Shown piece by piece: positions 1-11,703 of a stretch of 64,000 nucleotides of DNA. The notes beneath the pieces were generated by a model. That model did no database searches and was not told the DNA's origin. It was given only the letters and a program-made list of their open reading frames with translations. Both the position numbers and the translations under genes were made by a program. Position 1 is the first letter of the stretch, and every line of letters begins with the position of its first letter. Location of the stretch: the NCBI GenBank assembly GCA_001661515.1, contig LUVW01000009.1, positions 202,000 through 265,999 on the forward strand, written 5' to 3'. Source of the DNA: Capniomyces stellatus. Taxonomy: Eukaryota > Kickxellomycota > Harpellomycetes > Harpellales > Legeriomycetaceae.

Positions 1-2557
1 CCCCCCCCCCCCCCCTTCCCCTTTAACACATTACATCTCTTTGCGTTATGCTAATAGGACTCAATAAAAATATCTTATACCGCTTTCGCACCTAACACCT
101 TTCTTATAACTGTTTCGGACACATCTGAACTACATTTGTCACATTAACTGCATAGACTAACTAGTTGGTGTTCTTTTGCTAGATCCAACTGCACATCCCT
201 TTGCAATTCATATTTTTTAATTCCTTTGTAATATATTGAAGCATGATCTTGTTGCTAAATCATCGACTATCTCTGTACAATAAAACTGTTTTGCAGCAAT
301 TGGCCAACACCATTTCTTTAAATCTGCCTATATTTTCTATTTAACAGTCTTACACTATTCATTACTAATCATTCTTTTCTTCATCTAAATACAAGTTTGT
401 CAATCTGTGTAGTTATTGGCCAACACAGCTTTTTTAATTAATAATTGTTGTTTTGATTTTCAATTAAGTAAATTAGCTGGACGATTTGTCATGGCGCTAA
501 ATGTAGTATAGAACACACATCTCCGAAATCCAATATGTTTATTTACAATGATGTCTTATTGTTTCTCACTACAGAGATAACTGCTAGTTCATATTGGTTC
601 TTCGATTTATCTTTAGTTGCTGACTCCTTCGATTTTTCTACTTGCTTTTTTTATTTCACATTTTGTCATTTTTTAACTGAACTTTTAATACAATTTTAAT
701 TTAACTTTCTTTATTAACCTTTGATTTGTTTACTTTTTACAAATCAGCACACGTTAATTTGTTAGTTGTATTTTTTGCTTGCACTATTAATAAAAACGAC
801 TATACGATTTATAATATTACATAAATCATTGTATTAATTACACTGTTTACTCTCGGTAAGATGCCATCTCAAACTTTTTGAACTTGCCAAATTTGCTGTC
901 TGCGCACCAGTGCTAATCCTGAGCATTACATATACAAATAGCATTTATAAATAACTTTTTGCAACCTGTTTATAAAAAAAAAAACGCTTCCCCCATTCTA
1001 GCTCACCAGCCTAGTTTCAAAGCACAGCTCACCTTTTTTTTCAGCTCTACATCAAAAAAAAGCTATCAATTAGTTTTAAATCACATACAAGCCGAAACAG
1101 CTATTCAAATCAAATTTAGAAATATATTGTTACAATATAGTGCCAATGTTATAATATCACTTTAGTGTTGCTATCAATCTAAGCTCATGTAGAAAACTTT
1201 ACATAATATATGTGTTCAGGTAGTAGAAATTGCTTTATTGTACTATATGACTTGGTGAATTATAAAGCATTGTTCGGCAGGACAATGTTGATTTTAATAT
1301 GCACATTATCCAATGTTAAATTTACACAGATTCGGCATATCATATCTAGTATAACCAAACAAGCTTTGCAAGATTCCTACAAACCGCCACTCTCATAGTT
1401 TATATCTAGTAAACTGAAATGGCAAAGAGCTTCAAGATACTTAGTGACAACTGTTAGTAAATTATCTCTCGTCACGTCAGCTTGTAGTGTTTTTTTTATA
1501 TTTACTTAAATAACATTGCCTCATAACAATCAATAGCTGGGTTGAGCTAACCAACAAACATGTCAACAAGGGTAACTCCATTACGGCGTATTGTACATCT
1601 GGTGTTATCACTTGGCGTTTGATTTACCAATACTTAACGTTTAACTTTTAATTTGGTGCGAATATTTTCGATGACCAATAGTAACATGATTTAAATGGTA
1701 CAACCAATTAGTCTTAACAACGATAGCAACAAACTAAACACAGCTTGTGCTATTGAAAACAAAAACTGCCACTATTTTGAAAACTGCAGTCGATTTTGGT
1801 CATTTGTCACGACTATTGTTTCGGTGTAACAGCAATATTATGTGTCTGCCACACATTTGTTGCACAACTAACAGATCGTTGTACCAATATCAATACGCAT
1901 AATTACTCGCTGTGTTTCTGCTTATTGTTAGTTCTAAAGATCAAACATGCCAAATTGGATCGCTGCGTCCAAATGGCCAAACTATGTTGATGACACAACT
2001 TTTAAACACATACAGTTACATCAAATGTAAACATCTTTAACTTGAATACGACATTGCCCATTAAACCATTTTGAATAAACTATTGTGTATATACAAATAA
2101 GTAACTTTAACAAAACTGATTTTAAAGTTTCATAGTGCAAGATTTTTGAAACAAATCCGTTTAGCCCATTCACTTTTCTTCAACAAAGAAACATGAGTTT
2201 GTTTCATTTCTCAAAAAGCGTAGACTTGTGTCGCCTTGGTAATTCCGCCATCAAACTACCTGCTCTAACTCTCCTTTTTTTATTGTGAGGGCATGCTGTA
2301 GAATTTTATTATTATTATTGGTACTTATTTTAGATCGCTTTACTTTTTTATATAGAAAAAAACGTAATTGCAAACTCATCCAGTATTCAATGACAGGTAA
2401 TACATAATCCATAATCTGTAATATTGCATGCTGGAGTCTGTGATCAGATATTATTCCTCTTTCTGTTAAAAGTCAAAGCACAAGCAAGTTTATTCTGATT
2501 TTTGTGTTATAAACAACAATTCGAATGTTTTTGTATAATCGCGAAAGTACAAAAAAT

Positions 2558-2569
2558 ATATTCGCATTA
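2558..2569. repeat. Left target-site duplication of R1 copy 1
   Basis: ATATTCGCATTA, identical to 2753-2764 on the other side of the insertion. Confidence 0.65.
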
Positions 2570-2752
2570 TGTCAGTGATTTGTTTTTGAGCCATGTGAAG
2601 AACTTAGCAATGATAAAATGATATTTCGACCAACACACCCCTTAGCTTCAAAGGAGGAATAACTTTAATTAAACATATACGATTTTACTATAGTAACGTT
2701 CATAACTTTTCACATTTATCATCACTCGTATTAACAGATTTCAATAAAAAAA
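2570..2752 (+). mobile_element. Short retroposed insertion, family R1 copy 1
   Basis: A 183-bp segment ending in TTTCAATAAAAAAAA lies between two copies of the 12-mer ATATTCGCATTA (2558-2569 and 2753-2764). About 140 bp of it (2612-2752) is repeated with moderate divergence at 10690-10825. A terminal AATAAA/poly-A end plus flanking direct repeats is the signature of target-primed reverse transcription, so this is read as a 5'-truncated non-LTR element or a SINE in plus orientation. No reverse-transcriptase coding sequence is present. Confidence 0.7.
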
Positions 2753-2764
2753 ATATTCGCATTA
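2753..2764. repeat. Right target-site duplication of R1 copy 1
   Basis: ATATTCGCATTA directly follows the A-run that ends the insertion; identical to 2558-2569. Confidence 0.65.
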
Positions 2765-5700
2765 CGATAATGTTGGATTTTTATGACGTCACTTGATTCT
2801 TTATGTCGGCGTAATATTCGCGTTGGGGTTTGATTTATCCTGTCAACAATTTATTAATGTCATTTTATATAATGTCGAACTGCCACTCAATGCCCGATTA
2901 CTTGTACGTCCTAGTAATACCTATTTAGGGAACAGTAGTGGCAAATAATTCGATAAAAACAACGAGTTCCTCCAAGTTTAAATACAAACAGAACAAAACA
3001 AAACAAAAGCATAGAAATTACTTTTCCAAGGTAGCTTAGCCAACAGTAAAAGTAAAGCCATGCTCTATATGCTTTTATTTACAGCTAATGTACTTAAAGA
3101 TGTGTTGGATATCCAATACTTACAAGCCAGAGTAGACATCATATCACATGGTACCATTAATTACAGCTCATCTAACAATATTTCAGGTTAGGTCTGACTA
3201 AGCAACATAAAGTCAGAGTATACTGATCATGGGTTTAATAACCGGTTCTGAAACTAGCCTCTAAAGCTTAATAGCCATCGATTTAGCTCAGTAAAAAAAA
3301 AGCAATCAGTTATTTTTTCTTATAGGAAAAAGTATTCAGTTGTAAATTAAAGATTAAAAGTAAAAAAATTGGTTTTTTTTTTTCACCTTAGTTGGTGGAA
3401 CTTGGCTTCAAGCTGAATATCGATCGTTACATAAACACTGCGTGTGCAATTGCGGATTAAGCTTTTTGAACATGTTGATAGCTGATACAATGGCATTAGT
3501 TTAACTTGACCTTCTTTACTCAATTGATATCATTTTATTTTATAGCTCTGTTCAGTGAAAATGTTTAAAATGACAAATTTGCTTTCCTAAACAAACAGCT
3601 TATCAAGCAATTTACATAATGGAATGCCAAAATCAACCTCCTTAAAAGCGGTTCACACTTTTATGTAATAATGCCTTCGATATTGGTTATTTAAAGGATG
3701 GTTTATGGATAATACAAAGCTAACTAACGAGTCATCGAGTATTCTAAAACAAAACTTGGAACCCGAGTCAAAAAAAAAAAAGAAACCTATTGAAAATCAT
3801 CCTAGCTGAAACCCAAGCATGTTTGGTTTGGCTAAAGTGTCAATAGGAAAATATATGTTGAGAAATATTAAGAACATTAGCTAATTTTGGTTTTTTTTGG
3901 TTTAATTAGCTTGTTACAATTCCAATTCGATTTCCATCAACATGAATATCACGGAAAAAGTATTTGAACACTTGCAATAAGTAAATGTATATATTTGAAC
4001 TGATGCTACTTTTAGTGATGAAAAGTAATGCGTACTATGCTGTTTATCCTTGTTGCAATTACAATTTTCACTTTATCACTAGAAGCGTATATGTTTTTAT
4101 TACCAAGTATATGTAAACGTTTTTTTTTAAAAAAAAGTATGCGATTTGACGCCAAAAAATTGATAAAATATGTTCCAATACAATAAGGGTCATTAAAATA
4201 AAACAAAGCACAAGAATGTGAAATATAAATCACAAAATACGAGGTAAAATTTGTCGCAAACTAGATACTAAACGCAACATATACACACGCTCTGACTCTC
4301 ACTCTGACTCTCACTCATATTATTGGCTTTAAGCTACGGTCATTTGAACACTTTTTTTAATAGCACCCAGCACTGCTATTCAAATACATGACCATACCAG
4401 TCGTGTAAATCATTAACTAAAACTATTATATATTGGCTAACACGTTTTTTTATTTATATTCATCCTTGTTTAGCTTTTTGGTTTTTTGGTTTTTTATTTT
4501 GAGAATGTGACTTTGAAGACCCAAACAAGACTAGCTACATGAATAATTTTATTGTTGGTTATAATTGGGTTTATTACTTTACACTTACAGATTTCTTCGA
4601 TTTAACCCAAACTGGACTAAATCGATTTAATTTGGCCTAGTCTCGCCTAGCTTAGCTAAAATATAAAAATAGATAAAACCTAAACCATCAAGTAAAACAG
4701 TTGTGTGAAAATAAAAAAAGTCATTCATTAAAGTTGGGGATTTTTCAATGTTCAGCAACCATTTATATTATCATCATAGTTTCATCAGCTAATGTTAAAA
4801 ACCTGTCTCAAGTTGCAAAGGTTAGACCAACTTTGCTGGTATTGTTTCTTTCGCTCCCTTGTTTGTTTTTGTTCAGTGTACAACGCATCCATATCTTTGG
4901 GTGGACATATTTGCAACACCTTATTTGAAGCTATAATCGTTAGTTGAGAATGACTCTCGAAACGCCTTTGGTCACTCAATCGATTAAATTGATTCAATTA
5001 TTCACTATTGTTGTTGTTCTAATATTACCAACCTTTAACACGGCCAAGTATTAATATGATAAAGTGCCGTTTGTATTATGTAAAACAGCATGGAAATTTT
5101 TGTTTTGATTTTACCACTATTTAAAATCACCCACAATTAGCATTATTTGAGAATAATCAACGTTTTCAAAATCTTTTGAGGTTGTTTAGATTCACAACCT
5201 CGTGCTTTAAATACGGAAATTAACACACTTTGGTTTTAATAACGCCAAGTGAGTTGATTTATTGGCACACATTGACTGGTCTAAAACAGGTTGAATCGAA
5301 TCCACTACTTTTTTTTCTTTTTTGTCTAATCCACTGAGCTTAATTCATTGATAGTTTTTAATATCGAAATTTAGCTGTAATTTTCGATACAACCAATGAA
5401 TTTACGAATCAACTGTTTACTTTTGGAATTTTTCAAAGAACTTTTACCAAGATTTTATTTATTTAGTGTAATCCTTAACCCAGCTTTTGAAGAAAGGGAT
5501 CATGATAAAATATTTATTTGTCTCTCTGCCCTTTATCCATTTGGGTTTAATTGATCTTTAAAGCTATTAAGTTGATGTATCAATTATACTGGTTAAACAC
5601 AGATTACTAAAACCAAACTTCAAACCTCATTATATTTCCTAAAATGGATTTTAAGTTAGTATTACCTATTTATTATTTCAAATATCAACTACACGGTTTA

Positions 5701-6160
5701 ATATTCTAAGCGTCTGAAATACATAACAGTAAGGCTAGACCAAAAAAAAATAATACAAAGCGTTGTATATCAACAGCAAAAAAATAACCAAGCTAAACGA
5801 GCGATTTCGCTCAGTAAGTTTTTTGTTTGTTTGGTTTGCTCGATTGGAATCACAATACCGTATATTTTGTATTGGCTAAGCCATAAAATCGAATGATACT
5901 ACTACGTAACAACCGGGAACGATATAAATGTACGCAAAACTAAAAACTAAAAATATCACAATAAACCGTTTTTTACTCTTTTTTGCTTTGCTTAGTAAAG
6001 TTGATGAAATTAAGCTAGTAGCTCTGGTATTCTGGTTTTCTAAATCGACATAGTAACTAACAGTTGTATACCTTGAGAAAGATACCTTACCCTTTTCGTG
6101 CCCAGACTATATTACGACTCACCAACACAGCTATGCAGCACACCAAAATAAACCTGAAGG

Positions 6161-6185
6161 ATTTCAATAAAAAAAAACAAAAAAA
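6161..6185 (+). mobile_element. 25-bp super-truncated R1-like insertion
   Basis: ATTTCAATA followed by an A-rich run is bracketed by AACCTGAAGG at 6151-6160 and 6186-6195. The inserted ATTTCAATAAAAAA matches the 3' end of R1 copy 1, so this appears to be an R1 insertion truncated to little more than its tail, with a 10-bp target-site duplication. Confidence 0.6.
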
Positions 6186-8933
6186 AACCTGAAGGCCTTT
6201 TATTACATTAGTCCAAGCCAGCTACATCTAATTAAAATGCGGAAACTATGTACTGACTACTTGTGCTAGGCAACCAAGCCAAGGGTACTACGTATCAACA
6301 TCAACACCAACTTTAAAAATTTAAAACCTTGAGCTGATCAATATTTGAAAAAATTCAAGTGTAGGACAAAGATAAGTACAAGACAAGCTCCATTTTTGTC
6401 TTTTGTTGGAGAAAAAAAGTACTGGTAAAAGGTGAACTGATTTTTGGACAGCTCGGTGGTTTAAATAGTCGGCTTAGTCCTATTTATTGGATTTTTAACA
6501 CGCCTAGCAATTGGTCTGCCTACTTCTGTAAAAGGACATATATATATTGATTGAAATGTAAATGGACATATTTTAGTTCAAAAGCAAACGATACGCCCTC
6601 AAGTTTATAATGTAAACCTTGAAAATCGGCTTTCTTAAGAGGTAAGCATAGCCATTTTCAAAAATACTTTAATCGGATTATGTTGTATAGCGTATAGCCT
6701 GCAATTCTATTGCTTTCATAATACAGGGTTGCTTTGATTTATATCTTAATTAACCGAATTGATTTTACTTTACAGTGATAGGAAAGCGTTGGAGGTAGTA
6801 TGAAATAACAATGACTAAACATCTTGTTTTTGTATACTAGTATCGCTTTAATCCCAAGAGATCCACCGACTCTTGCGTCACCCCCCCCCCTCCCCAACTT
6901 TTTTGATGCTATCAGCAAGCACTAGACAAGCCGAACATTGAGGATTTAAGATAGTATGGTTGCATAAAGCTGATTGGATTTGTATCTTTGGGTCTTAATA
7001 CTATGACATTTTATAAACAAGTGCGCCATTCTACTCATAAAGTTGGATGATAACATCAGCAGAGAAACAAATATTGTTCTAAAAGCAATATGCTATCGGT
7101 GTTCGATTGACCCTACAATGCCGTTAATCAATAATATGCATGTTAAACCAATTAAAGACTATTGTTAATTTCTGTTGTAAGAGCTCCGAAAATATTTGAC
7201 TTGATTTACATATTTTGCAAAATTCAGAATCAGCAATGGGCTAATCGATTTGCCGGGTTTTCGCGTAGCTCAAAGATAAAGCTCTTGTTTTTCTGAAAAG
7301 GGTTGCTTGGCTATCTAGTAAATTTGCTGCAAAATCCAACTGAACTCAAAGGTTGGGATAGTGATGTAGGATGTTAAAATAGACCAACCAAGCCGCTAAT
7401 GAGCTTTGGTTACTTGTTGACTTATCCTATGTGCCAAATTTTATGAAGGGATTCATAGCTGATACATTACTTGTAACTTGATTTATTGAATTTGTAATTA
7501 CCTTTGTAACATTATTTTTAATATAAGGGGGGGAGGTGGAGCTCTTTCCTAGGCAATTAATATCGTCCCCAAGAATTCACCCAGTGAGGTAAGAGCGTTA
7601 GCTTTACTAGAACTGACCCGCATATTCAATCGCTTAATCAATAACATAAAGTTGGTTATATTATTATATAAATTGCTAAAGAAAATGAATTAATAAATTA
7701 ATTGCGTACATAACCAGGCTTACGAGAAGAAGCATGAAATAAAAGAAAACGATAAATTTGTATTGTCGGTGCTCTTTGGTTTAGTGACATAGGGAGCACC
7801 GAGTATCTACAAACTTAGCCAATCATTTTTTATTTTTTTTTTGAAAAAGTAGCCCGTTGCTCTTTTTTATAGTCCATTACTTTGGCTGATAAAGTGATGT
7901 AGCGATATTAGTAATCAAATCAAATAATAAACTAAAATAGTCAGAAGTTGGATATAAACATAGATATCAACGAAATATAAATGCAAATATAACATTAATG
8001 AGATATGAATAAATAATAAGTAAATAAAGGACATAGAATAAATAAATGAGATCCAGGTTCAAATGTATAAGCACTAATTGGGACTAATTAAAATTATTAA
8101 AAAGGTTATATTAAAGCGTAGCATTTCAGTAGTTTTATTCTGAAAGAAAATTTTGATCAAGAGGAACTAGGAATACAAGAAGGTAAATAATAACATTTTG
8201 GGCAATTTAAGCAATACTGCCATATATAGACTATAAAGAATCCTGTTAATCTACGTTTTAATTTATTCGTAATACAACGCTCATTTAAGAATGCAAAAAG
8301 CATTGGTAAACAAAAGAATTGGTGAGAATTACCTTTTTAAATTCAAAAAAGATAAAGTGGACTTGATCTATTTATAAAACAAAAACAACCAAATTAATTT
8401 GATTAATTTGGTTTAAGCACAAACTAAATTAACTCACTCTTGTAGAGTTTAATTAACTTTGACAATTTTAAAACTGTTTTCAAAAAGGTGCTAGGAAAGA
8501 CGGAGGATATGTAATTAGTAAGGTTAAAATTAGCTTATCCTTTTCTGCTTTTCAAGGATTGCCTGTAACAAATACAAGTAAGCAATCCCAATGGTGAATA
8601 TTATAGCCAATTAATAGCTGTATGTCAGCAATCAAGGCATTGCTAGTCGTGGATAACGAGAGGTACTGTGATTAAAATGGATGGAGTTGACTGCTAAATA
8701 TCAACTTATGTAATGCTGTTTATGTTTAAAATTTGGCAGCTTTAATGTGGTTGTTTTTATTCATCCACCTTAATCAATGTATCACAAAGAGCAGGTGGTT
8801 GTTTATGTAAGTGACCAAGTTGATACAATTTATTTGTAAACTGGTATATATTTGCTTTTGTGATTAATAGCCAAGGTACTATTTTTTTTTTTGACTTTTT
8901 TTCCCATTATACTTTGCTATTACTATTGCTATT

Positions 8934-9032
8934 GACTCAGACTTTGGTTCTGATTCTGATTCTGATTTTGATTCTGATTCTGATTTTGGTTTTGCTATTG
9001 CTATTGCTATTGTTACTGATTTTAATTTTGTT
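8934..9032. repeat. GATTCT / TTGCTA hexanucleotide repeat
   Basis: Imperfect tandem hexamers (GATTCT, GATTTT, then TATTGC). They create a meaningless poly-Leu/Ile open frame. Confidence 0.85.
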
Positions 9033-9244
9033 TGAGAAATAAAACTATAAAACCACCAGAAGGCACCCTAATCGACGATAGTTATTAAAATAAATCTCGA
9101 CTTTACCTAAATAATTGTCTTTGAAAAATCGCCTCTAAACATATTGCTAACTTTATACATAATCTACCTTTAACGTTTCAACGCGTATACATACCCAAGT
9201 ACATAAACACGCACTTAACACTTACTCTTAACCATTGTTATTAG

Positions 9245-9372
9245 CCCTTATTCCTAATCCTTATTCCTAATCCTTATTCCTAATCCTTATTCCTAATCTT
9301 ATTCCTAATCTTTATCCTAATCTTTATCCTAATCTTTATCCTAATTTTTACCCCTAACCCTTATCCCTAACC
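9245..9372. repeat. Degenerate CCTAA-rich telomere-like array
   Basis: About 130 bp of tandem units such as TCCTAATCCTTAT, grading into CCCCTAACCC and ATCCCTAACC towards its right end. This resembles degenerate copies of the CCCTAA telomere repeat. It may be an interstitial telomeric sequence or simply a CT-rich minisatellite. The bases on this strand are C-rich, as expected if a telomere lay to the left, but the array is not at the window edge. Confidence 0.55.
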
Positions 9373-10173
9373 ATTTTTCCGGTCTTAGTTCCTAAGCCTT
9401 ATCCATACTTTATACCAGTATCGCTTGTTTTTACCTAGCCGTAATCCTAATTCTAACCAGGCCCACCCAAACACATATATCCAACCATCCAGTTTTACTG
9501 TCCTTTTACCCCCCACAGCAACCAAGGCCTAAATTTGACCTTAAACCCTTAACAATGCCTAGCCATACATCAGAAGCTCCAGACTCTTCCAGAAACCACA
9601 AAGAAGGTAGAATGTGCACATGCCCTACATGCAACCCAAAAAAGTAAAGTATCCGGCCATCAAACCATCATAGCATACTAATCAAGAAAAAAAGCTTCAA
9701 CCTATCGATTTGTAATTTAACTTCACCGCCTACACGCTTCATCCGCCGAGATCCTAAAAAATAGGAGACGTTCACGCTTTGACCTACTCTATATATTGAT
9801 ATCATTTGGTTTTCACATTTGTAACATGTTTGTTTTTTTTTCTGTCTAATAGTTTACTTTTTCGTTTAATGGCCTTTATTTTTATTATTTTGATAAGCAT
9901 GTATTTAACATTTAATCTAGTAAATAAACAAGTAATTCCCTTTTCTCTTTAACATAAATGAGATCGTTTAGTCTACACTTATAAATTAAAAGATGTATAC
10001 GATGATGCCAATGTAATATGGAGTACAAGTTAAAGTTTTTGTACGCCTGATTGGCCATTTCTGGAATTTCTGAGCAATTTAGCTATAAAAAATCACAAAG
10101 CAAAGCTATTGACAAATAAGGTAAATTATTTTTGATAAAAAAAAATCAATAATATGTTTCAGGATCTTCCCCA

Positions 10174-10201
10174 CCCCCCCCCCCCCCCCCCCCCCCCCCC
10201 C
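10174..10201. repeat. Poly-C tract, 28 bases
   Basis: An uninterrupted C run, one of several G/C homopolymers standing out in this AT-rich sequence. Confidence 0.95.
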
Positions 10202-10689
10202 TTCTCTACCTCGTATGTTAAGGCTAAAGGACTTTGTGTTTTGCCTGTGATACATCCAAATAGGTTATAATGGTTACATTGGAAACATCTGTTACATTGA
10301 AAACAGTTATTCTGTTGAAAATAGTTGCAAAAAAAGAAGAAAAAAGGACTTTGGTATCATACTGTTGTGGCGTCTGTCGCTTGAAATGTATTAGAACATT
10401 AGACTTGGTTGACCATGTTATAAACTTTATTACACCTTCAAACATTATCGTAGTTTTAATTCGTTGTTACAATTCAACGTTACTACTGTTATAATTTACT
10501 GTTACTGTTACTGTTATTATTGTCACTATTGTCACTATTGTCACTATTGTTACTATTAATGTTACTATTGTTATTAACACAGTGAACTATGTTAATTCCA
10601 TATCTACCGTTTTTTATTTTATTTTTTAACAAAAGAACAAATAATCTAAACGAAAAGATAAAATGATATTTAAATTAAAAAAAAGAAAA

Positions 10690-10825
10690 GATAAAATGAT
10701 ATTTCGACCAATAGACCTCTTTAGCTTCAAAGGAGGAATAACTTTAATTAAACATACAAAATTTTACAATAGTAACATTCATAACTTTACACATTTATTA
10801 AAACATATTAACAAATCTCAATAAT
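10690..10825 (+). mobile_element. R1 family copy 2, 5'-truncated
   Basis: Starting at GATAAAATGATATTTCGACC, it aligns with 2612-2752, sharing GCTTCAAAGGAGGAATAACT and the following TTAATTAAACATA, then diverging gradually to a CAATAATAAAAG end. It runs into an (AAAAG) array and is preceded by AAAAGAAAAG, so the target-site duplication may be hidden in that repeat. A 20-bp piece of its 5' end is also duplicated just upstream (10652-10671 and 10685-10704). Confidence 0.75.
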
Positions 10826-10870
10826 AAAAGAAAAGAAAAGAAAAGAAAAGAAAAGAAAAGAAAAGAAAAG
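10826..10870. repeat. (AAAAG)9 microsatellite
   Basis: Nine perfect AAAAG units directly after R1 copy 2. Confidence 0.95.
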
Positions 10871-10997
10871 ATAATTGCAGTACAATGGCTTTAGTTGTCA
10901 GTGCAATTGGAGACCAATTCTTAAAGCTCAGCTCTTGTTTAGCAACATTGGCTTAGTTTGATTACCAGAGCCATAGTGATATGTTATGAGTAGCATT

Positions 10998-11010
10998 CAA
11001 CGTTTACATT
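10998..11010. repeat. Left target-site duplication of R2 copy A
   Basis: CAACGTTTACATT, identical to 11255-11267. Confidence 0.8.
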
Positions 11011-11254
11011 TTTTATTTTTTTATTTATGTGGTTTATTGGTAACAAAATCAACACAACAAAACATACAATATTAAACAATACTATAAAAATACTATAAAA
11101 CACTGCTATTTTGATATGTTAAATGACTCTGTTAGCCAACACCCCTTCGATCAATTAGATCGTCCGTACCCGATGGGCATTGGTTCAGGGAGATTGGTGC
11201 TACTTTAAGCCTGGACAGGATCAAGTAACGGGGTTTGTGGATGGCCTCTAAAAA
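11011..11254 (-). mobile_element. 5'-truncated non-LTR retrotransposon end, family R2 copy A
   Basis: A 244-bp insertion flanked by 13-bp perfect direct repeats. Read on the minus strand it begins TTTTTAGAGGCCATCC and ends in CCAATAAACCACATAAAT followed by an A-rich run, that is, a polyadenylation signal and tail. A diverged second copy lies at 43876-44062 in the same orientation. This is the standard form of a 5'-truncated LINE insertion made by target-primed reverse transcription. No reverse-transcriptase frame remains, so the clade cannot be named. Confidence 0.82.
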
Positions 11255-11267
11255 CAACGTTTACATT
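11255..11267. repeat. Right target-site duplication of R2 copy A
   Basis: CAACGTTTACATT, identical to 10998-11010. Confidence 0.8.
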
Positions 11268-11703
11268 CCAAGCAAAATAAATATAAAAGTAAATGTGCAG
11301 TGTAGTAGAGCATAACAAGTTAAAGCAAGTGGAAGCGAAAGTTGAAAACATTGGCTAATATTCGAGCAATTCAAGCGATTCGAGTCTCTTAACATACATA
11401 ACGTTGCAAGCTGTGGTGACACGTTAATTTTGGCACACGCCGGGTCAAATTAAACTAAGCTGTATATTGTTTATTGATATTATTATTTATGGCAAACTAT
11501 AATATAATAAATGAAGAAACAAGAATAAACTATGAAAGAAAAAAATCAAGAAAAATAAAATAACAAGTACTTTTTATTAATTAATTTTTCTTTCTTTGGT
11601 TGAATTCTGAAAGGTGATTTAATCTAAACATGTTTATCTAATAAAAGAACAAAAACAATACCTAGAGTAAAGAAATGATTGAATTCAAAATAACTAGAAG
11701 TCC

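Larger units (their letters stand above)
1..10997. other. AT-rich gene desert
   Basis: About 11 kb with no supportable gene. Open frames are all under 80 codons, are low in complexity and show no family resemblance or paired splice sites. It begins with a run of 15 C. It also holds a C10TC4 tract near 6881, a 28-base C run at 10174-10201, short tandem repeats, a telomere-like array at 9245-9372 and retroposed fragments, which are listed separately. Position at the window edge and repeat content would fit a subtelomeric or contig-end region, but this is inference. Confidence 0.7.

Noticed and set aside
8860..9042. Leu/Ile-rich small frame, possible transmembrane peptide
   Set aside because: Encoded entirely by hexanucleotide repeats.
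11183..11200. GGTTCAGGGA as a tRNA or SINE B-box
   Set aside because: No tRNA fold or A-box at proper spacing; the site lies within the R2 fragment and is read as part of a LINE-like end.
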